Assembly (NCBI GenBank): GCA_045615705.1
Contig: JAZLFH010000002.1
Coordinates: forward strand, 1 to 12,186
Source: JAZLFH01 sp045615705
GTDB lineage: Bacteria > Bacillota > Clostridia > UMGS1883
Reading direction: 5' to 3'
DNA length: 12,186 nucleotides
Shown here: positions 7,877 through 12,186 of the stretch, piece after piece
Position numbering within the stretch: position 1 is the first letter of the stretch
How the letters are laid out: every line of letters starts with the position of its first letter
The notes under the pieces: model-generated
Seen by the model: the letters and a program-made list of their open reading frames with translations, nothing else
Database searches by the model: none
What the model was told of the DNA's origin: nothing
Program-made: the position numbers and the translations under genes

Positions 7877-9620
7877 TATCTTGAAAACTTCCCAGTGGTC
7901 TTGAAGAAAAAACAACAATCTGCATATCTTTTGACAATTCTTTAAGAAAATTTATTGTGTTTTCAGTTCTTATATCATCATATTGGTTAAATGAATCATC
8001 GAGGATTAAAAATGTTTTACATCCTTTAAAAATAAGTTTTGAAAGGGCAATTCTGAGAGAAAGATAAATCTGGTCTGCTGTACCGTTACTGAACAAATTG
8101 AACTCTTTTGATACAGGAGTAGAAACGGTTACCGAAAAATTGTTTGAAGCAGTTATTGAATTGTGGGTACCGTCTGTTATTATATCGAGAATTTTAGATG
8201 CCTCTTCGTTTAATTGCGGTGCAAAATTTCTTGACAACTCATTTTTTGCTTCACTTAAAGCCTCAATAGCAGAAGATAAGGCATTGCTTTCGCCGATAAG
8301 TTCGTTGCGTTCTTCTTCATAAGTGTTTATCATGCCTCTGATTTCCTCGCATGTAGCGGAGTTATCCATGTCCAGTTCCGTCTTTAATCGTGAAGATTGC
8401 TCGGTAAGTGATATTATTTCACGACTAACTGCATTTCTTTCATTTTCATCAAAAGAAATTTCACACGGGGCAATTTCTTCAAGCATTCCGTAAATATTAA
8501 TTATTTTTTCTTCCGTACTGTTAACGCTGAGTTTGGCACGCTCCTCATCTTTACAAAGTTTTTCAAATTCCGAATTTAATTCTTTTTCTTTTATAAGAAG
8601 CTGATCATACTTTTCTCTTTCGCATTTTATCCTTTTACAGTTTTTTATGTGAAAATACATAAATATAAAAGACGGAATTAAAAGAATTAAAGAATAGGGA
8701 AGGTATGTAAACGAAACAGCAAGAAAAATAATAAACAAAACTAAATTAAGACTGAATTTTGAATTCTTTAAATCATAAGATGAGATAGAAGTTTGTAATT
8801 TTAACTGTTCTTTTTTAACTTCATCAAGGTTTTTTTGTGATAAAGTTAATAATTCTTTTTTAGTGTGCAACTCATTGTACAGATACTGTTTATTTGTTTT
8901 AAGTTGCAAAGCACTTAATTCTTTTTCTTTATCGTTAAGATTTTTTAAAGTAAGTTCCATCTCACGCAGTTTTTTATAGTTTTCTGCTTTTTTGACGGTG
9001 TTTTTTTGTTCCTCACTTTCTTGAAGGCGAAGATTTGAAATTTTATTTTCAAGTTCAAAAAGGCGACCGCCTCGTAAATTTTTGTGAATTATATCTTTCT
9101 TTTTAGTTTCCAAAATATTAATTGCTTTCGAAAAGTCGGTATTTTCATCTCCTGACCGACTTAAATTTGAAAGTTTGGCACTAATTTCATCGGAACCGCC
9201 CGAAAATACAGTTAAAGATTGGGGGGTAAAGACGGTTTTCTCAAAAGAATCCAAAGAAATTCCGATTATATCTTCCGGTGATTTGTCTATTTCTTTACCG
9301 GTAAGCTTATCATACACTTTTAAAATATCTGTCCTCTTGGTGTTTCCGGATTTTCTGTATATAACAATGTCTTGATCTGTATCGGAAAGTTCAATTTCTC
9401 CCTCAATAACAGAACCGTCCCAAGGCGTATATCGGTCTCTAAGCGAGATTTTACCGCCTCTTTTATCACCAAAACCATAAATCATCGCTTTAATAAAGGA
9501 AACAATGGTACTTTTACCTGCTTCATTATTGCCGTAAACAATGTTTAAAGAATCGGAAAACACAATTTCTTTGTCTTTAAATTTACCGAAACTTTTTATG
9601 GAAAGCTTTTTAATTATCAT
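7857..9620 (-). CDS. YhaN-like SMC/Rad50-type AAA ATPase with central membrane hairpin
   Basis: This is the predicted ATPase partner of the YhaO-like nuclease, a Rad50/SbcC-type DNA end-processing pair. The 587 residues run: N-terminal ABC half with Walker A GNNEAGKST (30-38) and a Q-loop-like FTPQSL (131-136); coiled coil ~165-285; a hydrophobic stretch 290-324 that reads as two membrane segments; second coiled coil ~328-465; C-terminal half with signature-like SNGTADQIYLSLR (511-523) and Walker B FLILDDSF (537-544). The hydrophobic pair sits where SbcC/Rad50 has its zinc hook; no CxxC hook is present, though Cys328 and Cys333 follow the second segment. It is shorter than B. subtilis YhaN, mainly in the coiled coils. 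Its ATG overlaps the yhaO stop as ATGA, with GGAGG at 9628-9632, so translation is coupled. Family is clear; function in this host is inferred. Confidence 0.9.
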   Translation of the reverse strand: MIIKKLSIKSFGKFKDKEIVFSDSLNIVYGNNEAGKSTIVSFIKAMIYGFGDKRGGKISLRDRYTPWDGSVIEGEIELSDTDQDIVIYRKSGNTKRTDILKVYDKLTGKEIDKSPEDIIGISLDSFEKTVFTPQSLTVFSGGSDEISAKLSNLSRSGDENTDFSKAINILETKKKDIIHKNLRGGRLFELENKISNLRLQESEEQKNTVKKAENYKKLREMELTLKNLNDKEKELSALQLKTNKQYLYNELHTKKELLTLSQKNLDEVKKEQLKLQTSISSYDLKNSKFSLNLVLFIIFLAVSFTYLPYSLILLIPSFIFMYFHIKNCKRIKCEREKYDQLLIKEKELNSEFEKLCKDEERAKLSVNSTEEKIINIYGMLEEIAPCEISFDENERNAVSREIISLTEQSSRLKTELDMDNSATCEEIRGMINTYEEERNELIGESNALSSAIEALSEAKNELSRNFAPQLNEEASKILDIITDGTHNSITASNNFSVTVSTPVSKEFNLFSNGTADQIYLSLRIALSKLIFKGCKTFLILDDSFNQYDDIRTENTINFLKELSKDMQIVVFSSRPLGSFQDIDIIEL

Positions 9621-10690
9621 TTTAAAGCCTCCTTGCCCGAAAGTGCATTAAGTCCGTATTTTAATGCTTTATAAAATGTTTCCTCATCAAGATTTTGCTT
9701 CTTTAAAGCCCGTGCAAAATAACCTGATGTGCTTTTGGAATTTAATAAATATTCTATATCGGTTTTAATCTTTGTTTCGTCTTTTACCTTAACAAAAAAC
9801 GCTTTTTTTGAAAGTTCTTCTCGGATATAAGGTATATTTATAAAGATATCTTCCGAAATTTCTCCTAAAAGTCGAATTTTATATAGGTCATTTTGTGATA
9901 ATAACGGAGAAATTTTCTCACAAATTTCTTGTGATGACAAAAATGATGATACATCAAACGATATATCATTGTACACTCGTGAAGATGTTTCGATAAATTC
10001 TGCTTTTATCTCACTTTTAGAAACATTTACTTTAAGATAACCTTTTGTTGAGCATTCATCAAATCCGTGTCCGTCATGAGTTCCGGGATAAGCATACGAA
10101 GTTTGTCCGCTTTTTAAAACTCCGGAAAAACTGTGAATATGTCCGAGAGCAAGATAGTCAAGACCCGAAAGCGAAATATCATCTTTTGAAATATAGTTAT
10201 AATCGCTTTGATTAGTATCACCGTGTATGCACATAAGATTAATTCGTGATTCATCACGGACATGAAATCCCGAAAGCATTGAATTTTGCTGTCTGGCACA
10301 AAAACCGAAGCCGTACACGGATACATTTAGTTCGGGAAAATCAATGCACTCTGTTTCTTTTGAAAAAATATGTACATTATCAGGAAAAATTCCTGATAAA
10401 TAGTATGACTGCGAGCATAAGAAGTCATGGTTTCCGGGACTGATAAACACAGGAATATTAACCCTTTTTAATTCATTTGAAACAAATTTGACCAAAGAAA
10501 GGGGAGGATAGGGCGAATCAAACAAATCACCCGCAATAAAGAAAATGGACGCATTGCAATTTAAAACATCGTCCACAATCTTAGAAAATGATTTTTCTGT
10601 TTCTCCGTTTCTAACTTTTGCTTTGCTACTATCTATTCCGCAAAATGAACCGCCGAGATGCAAATCAGCACAATGAATCAGAGTAATCAT
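9617..10690 (-). CDS. Metallophosphoesterase DNA exonuclease, SbcD/Mre11-YhaO family
   Basis: This is a predicted Mn-dependent DNA exonuclease that works with the ATPase encoded immediately downstream. The 357 residues contain all five phosphoesterase blocks: HCADLHLGG (6-14, Asp9 and His11), AGDLFDS (53-59), PGNHDF (85-90), HGDTN (156-160) and GHIHS (183-187), so the dinuclear metal site is complete. The C-terminal ~150 residues would form the capping domain that recognises DNA and contacts the ATPase. It is closer in style to YhaO than to E. coli SbcD. The start is an ATG with AAGGTGA (10695-10701), which overlaps the stop of the upstream gene. Its own stop overlaps the start of the ATPase gene by 4 bp, the strongest sign that the two work as a stoichiometric complex. 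Presence between a toxin-antitoxin pair and yloU-recG is a local arrangement. Confidence 0.92.
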   Translation of the reverse strand: MITLIHCADLHLGGSFCGIDSSKAKVRNGETEKSFSKIVDDVLNCNASIFFIAGDLFDSPYPPLSLVKFVSNELKRVNIPVFISPGNHDFLCSQSYYLSGIFPDNVHIFSKETECIDFPELNVSVYGFGFCARQQNSMLSGFHVRDESRINLMCIHGDTNQSDYNYISKDDISLSGLDYLALGHIHSFSGVLKSGQTSYAYPGTHDGHGFDECSTKGYLKVNVSKSEIKAEFIETSSRVYNDISFDVSSFLSSQEICEKISPLLSQNDLYKIRLLGEISEDIFINIPYIREELSKKAFFVKVKDETKIKTDIEYLLNSKSTSGYFARALKKQNLDEETFYKALKYGLNALSGKEALK

Positions 10691-10700
10691 TTTATCACCT

Positions 10701-11114
10701 TCACTTTATACTGTAACCGCCTTTAACCATTACAAGTGTGTATGCATTTGTTTTAATTCCCCTGCCGTCTCCAACCGGAATTATTAAAAGATGGTTTGAC
10801 GGAGCGGTTGTTTTGTTTGAAAGGTCAGTTCCGACAGTTGAATCACATATTCCGCCCGCTTCCGTTGCAACAATTGTGCCGCCGCCTTGTCTTATAATCA
10901 TCTCTGTTCCCGATTCTCCGTAAATTGTCTTACCTTTATTGACTTCAACGACACTGAAAGTAGTCTTTTGAGAAACCTGTGGCATAATAACCGCATCTAA
11001 ATAACTTTTTGAAACAAGCGGATCAGAATCCGAACCTGCTTCTCCGGCAAAAACTATCAAAGTTGCAACCAGAGAAATTAAAATTGTCGAGAGTATAATT
11101 TTTCCTTTTTTCAT
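10701..11114 (-). CDS. Small exported protein of unknown function
   Basis: I do not recognise a named family. The protein has 137 residues and begins with a clear export signal: MKKGK followed by a hydrophobic core at residues 6-23. A possible signal peptidase I site lies after VFA (residue 23) or GEA (26); otherwise it is an N-terminal membrane anchor. The mature part has an SDSDPLVSKSYLDAVIMPQV opening, then short beta-prone blocks rich in Gly, Thr and Ser (TEMIIRQGGGTIVATEAGG), an NHLLIIPVGDGRG block near 107-119 and a VMVKGGYSIK end. This suggests a compact all-beta domain outside the membrane. Similar sequences occur, as far as I remember, in other Clostridia as uncharacterised proteins. 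The ATG has AAAAGGAGT (11122-11130), overlapping the mazF stop, so it is translated from the mazEF transcript. yhaO follows after 10 bp. A wall or spore surface role is possible but not shown. Confidence 0.8.
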   Translation of the reverse strand: MKKGKIILSTILISLVATLIVFAGEAGSDSDPLVSKSYLDAVIMPQVSQKTTFSVVEVNKGKTIYGESGTEMIIRQGGGTIVATEAGGICDSTVGTDLSNKTTAPSNHLLIIPVGDGRGIKTNAYTLVMVKGGYSIK

Positions 11115-11129
11115 TTGTCTGACTCCTTT

Positions 11130-11480
11130 TTAATTTTCGTGAAGACCGAAACTTATTGAAATTGCACTGTTAACTTTATCCATTTGCAATTCATCAAGTT
11201 TACCGATTTTTTCACGAAGCCTTTTTTTATCAATAGTGCGAACCTGTTCCAGTAGTATCACACTATCTTTGTTAAGTCCATAATCGCGGGCATCAATCTC
11301 AATGTGCGTAGGTAGTTTTGCTTTGTTGATTTGACTTGTAATGGCAGCCGCAATTATTGTAGGACTATATTTATTTCCAACATCATTTTGTACAACCAAT
11401 ACAGGACGAATGCCACCTTGTTCACTGCCTACAACAGGACTTAAATCTGCGTAGAAAATATCTCCGCGTTTGACAATCAC
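11130..11480 (-). CDS. mazF: MazF/EndoA (PemK-family) mRNA interferase toxin
   Basis: This ribosome-independent endoribonuclease cuts mRNA at short sequence motifs (UACAU for the B. subtilis enzyme) and arrests growth when free of its antitoxin. At 116 residues it has the length of B. subtilis NdoA/EndoA and is very close to it, for example in VKRGDIFYADLSPVVGSEQG at 3-22 and in LLEQVRTIDKKRL further on. The residues needed for catalysis in EndoA, Arg25 and Thr48, are both present, so it should be active. The start is a GTG at 11480, two bases after the antitoxin stop. GGAG at 11492-11495 lies inside the antitoxin gene, a rather long 11 bases upstream, and coupling to the antitoxin is likely. 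The order alr-mazE-mazF is conserved in Firmicutes. Cleavage specificity in this host is inferred. Confidence 0.97.
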   Translation of the reverse strand: MIVKRGDIFYADLSPVVGSEQGGIRPVLVVQNDVGNKYSPTIIAAAITSQINKAKLPTHIEIDARDYGLNKDSVILLEQVRTIDKKRLREKIGKLDELQMDKVNSAISISFGLHEN

Positions 11481-11482
11481 AA

Positions 11483-11662
11483 TTACTCACACTCCGATAA
11501 TTTAATCTCGTAGTCTTTCGTTGTTTCATTATCGGCGTTAACCCATTCTTTTGCTATTGTAAGATTAATTTTACCCATGCATTGATAACCGTGCTTCATC
11601 TGTTCATAGAGCAAAGCCTTGTTATCTTTAAAATCTTCATAAATGACTTCCTTAACAGACAA
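11483..11662 (-). CDS. Short MazE/EndoAI-type antitoxin apparently lacking the N-terminal DNA-binding fold
   Basis: This 59-residue protein lies directly upstream of mazF with a 2-base gap. It should bind and inhibit the toxin. Residues 21-59 resemble the C-terminal toxin-binding tail of Bacillus EndoAI: a QMKHGYQCMGKINLTIAKEW stretch, then NADNETT (42-48). The N-terminal 20 residues could cover only the last helix of a ribbon-helix-helix domain. The DNA-contacting beta strand and first helix are missing, whereas B. subtilis EndoAI is about 90 residues. An in-frame TGA lies three codons before the start, so no longer in-frame version exists here. The start is TTG at 11662, the first start codon after that stop, with GAGGTGAT (11666-11673) well placed. 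The first in-frame ATG would be at residue 22 and has no binding site. Homology is from memory of EndoAI; location and tail make it convincing. Confidence 0.85.
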   Translation of the reverse strand: MSVKEVIYEDFKDNKALLYEQMKHGYQCMGKINLTIAKEWVNADNETTKDYEIKLSECE

Positions 11663-11665
11663 ACA

Positions 11666-11673
11666 ATCACCTC
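11666..11673 (-). promoter_or_regulatory. Ribosome binding site fixing the antitoxin TTG start
   Basis: The minus strand reads GAGGTGAT at 11673-11666. Seven bases lie between GAGG and the TTG at 11662. This spacing and the in-frame TGA just upstream fix the start of the short antitoxin. A sequence ATGAGGTGA at the predicted transcript start contains an ATG that is out of frame. Confidence 0.8.
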
Positions 11674-11681
11674 ATAAAATG

Positions 11682-11710
11682 ATTATACTACATGAGGCTT
11701 GTAAGGTCAA
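11682..11710 (-). promoter_or_regulatory. Sigma-A promoter of the mazE-mazF-yhaO-yhaN operon
   Basis: Reading the minus strand, TTGACC (11705-11710, 5 of 6 consensus) and TATAAT (11682-11687, exact) are separated by 17 bp. Transcription should start near 11675, only about 13 bases before the TTG start, with the ribosome binding site at the very 5' end of the mRNA. It lies wholly in the 67-bp gap between alr and the antitoxin gene, so the toxin-antitoxin unit has its own promoter independent of alr. Confidence 0.82.
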
Positions 11711-11712
11711 AT

Positions 11713-11724
11713 CCAAATGTTTGG
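11713..11724. repeat. Short inverted repeat just upstream of the mazEF promoter
   Basis: CCAAATGTTTGG forms a 5+5 bp inverted repeat with a 2-base centre. It lies 2 bp upstream of the -35 hexamer and 5 bp after the alr stop codon. It could be an operator or chance; with a 5-bp stem and no T-run it is not a terminator. Confidence 0.35.
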
Positions 11725-11729
11725 TACCA

Positions 11730-12186
11730 TTATATGTACACTCGTGGCACTCGACAACCGATTGTGCTTACAACCTCGTAGTTGATGGTTGAAAGAATAT
11801 CAGCAAGGCAGTCAACTGACAGGTTTTTGCCGAAAATAATAACATAATCGCCTACTGATATATTTTTGACATTCGTTACATCAAACATACATACATCCAT
11901 ACAAATTTTTCCGACAAGATTACACAAATTATCTTTGTAAAGCATTTTGGCTTTACAAGAAAGCAACCTTGAAAATCCGTCAGCATATCCAATTGTTACC
12001 GAAGCAATCTTAGTTTTTTTATCTGCGGTATAAAGTCCGCCGTAACTTACCGAGTCGCCATTATCAATTTCAAATACCGATGCTACACTTGCTTTAAGAG
12101 TCATCACAGGTGTAAAGTTCTTTTCGTTTACATATTTGGAGGGCATAAGTCCATAAAGAATTATTCCCGGTCGAACCATATCTAAA
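11730..12186 (-). CDS. alr: Alanine racemase, C-terminal part (5' end outside window)
   Basis: This PLP-dependent cytoplasmic enzyme interconverts L- and D-alanine for peptidoglycan. Only the last ~151 codons are visible. The frame stays open through the right edge, and the ATG at 12179 is internal (an LDMVRPG context typical of the middle of the enzyme). Visible landmarks are RPGIILYG, the SYGGLY segment whose first Tyr (46 residues after that Met) corresponds to the catalytic base Tyr265 of Geobacillus stearothermophilus Alr, the IGYADGF motif, GKICMD near residues 90-95 and the closing TINYEVVSTIGCRVPRV. Together these form the C-terminal beta-barrel domain that completes the dimer active site. 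The conserved final motif lies just before the stop, so the 3' end is intact. alr upstream of mazEF is the usual Firmicutes order. No terminator is visible between alr and the mazEF promoter, so some read-through is likely. Confidence 0.96.
   Translation of the reverse strand, partial: LDMVRPGIILYGLMPSKYVNEKNFTPVMTLKASVASVFEIDNGDSVSYGGLYTADKKTKIASVTIGYADGFSRLLSCKAKMLYKDNLCNLVGKICMDVCMFDVTNVKNISVGDYVIIFGKNLSVDCLADILSTINYEVVSTIGCRVPRVYI

Noticed and set aside
8098..9375. Plus-strand frames opposite the YhaN-like gene
   Set aside because: They are antisense translations of a coherent ATPase gene, with no independent support.
10114..10443. Extra frames on both strands over the YhaO-like gene
   Set aside because: All metallophosphoesterase motifs lie in the main frame, and these alternatives match nothing.
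11663..11729. A longer antitoxin reading frame that would restore a ribbon-helix-helix domain
   Set aside because: An in-frame TGA lies three codons upstream of the TTG start, and the other frames over this gap give no RHH-like sequence.
11734..11738. UACAU, the motif cut by B. subtilis EndoA, at the 3' end of the alr message, with none seen in mazE or mazF
   Set aside because: The pentamer also occurs in yhaO, yhaN, fakA and recG at about the frequency expected by chance, and its absence from under 1 kb of mazEF is not significant.

Overview
The window is AT-rich, densely coded DNA (roughly one third G+C by eye). It suggests an anaerobic endospore-forming member of the Bacillota, most likely class Clostridia. 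The evidence is an alpha/beta-type small acid-soluble spore protein (SASP), strong GGAGG-type ribosome binding sites, TTG/GTG starts, and two typical Firmicutes gene neighbourhoods: alr-mazE-mazF and yloU-fakA-recG. No RNA gene, insertion sequence, phage gene or CRISPR array is visible, and no gene-free stretch exceeds about 130 bases.

Plus strand, 1-3462. The window opens inside a gene whose last ~40 residues resemble the final metal-binding helix of manganese catalase/CotJC. A perfect hairpin terminator follows. A sigma-A-like extended -10 promoter then drives a two-gene unit: a Na+/phosphate cotransporter with a C-terminal PhoU-like domain, and aldose 1-epimerase (galM). This unit ends in a bidirectional terminator shared with the convergent SASP gene.

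Minus strand, 12186 down to 3477. The 3' part of alanine racemase (alr) is followed by a good sigma-A promoter and a tightly packed run of genes: a 59-residue MazE/EndoAI-type antitoxin, the MazF/EndoA toxin, a small exported protein of unknown function, a YhaO-like metallophosphoesterase nuclease, a YhaN-like SMC/Rad50-type ATPase, an Asp23/YloU protein, fatty acid kinase FakA (YloV) and the helicase RecG. Gaps are 2-33 bp, and yhaO/yhaN overlap by 4 bp. A second, perfect-consensus promoter sits over the end of yhaN and should drive yloU-fakA-recG separately. The SASP gene is downstream and monocistronic.

How the genes work together: YhaO/YhaN and RecG are DNA end-processing and fork-repair functions. 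MazF is a growth-arresting mRNA interferase. YloU and FakA belong to envelope stress and fatty acid activation. Alr supplies D-alanine for the wall.

The most unusual point is the antitoxin. It keeps the MazF-binding tail but seems to have lost the N-terminal part of the ribbon-helix-helix DNA-binding domain, so classical autoregulation should be absent. Other points are the small exported protein placed between toxin and nuclease, the membrane hairpin in the Rad50-like ATPase, and the odd domain arrangement of the first gene. Most of the window is otherwise ordinary chromosomal core.
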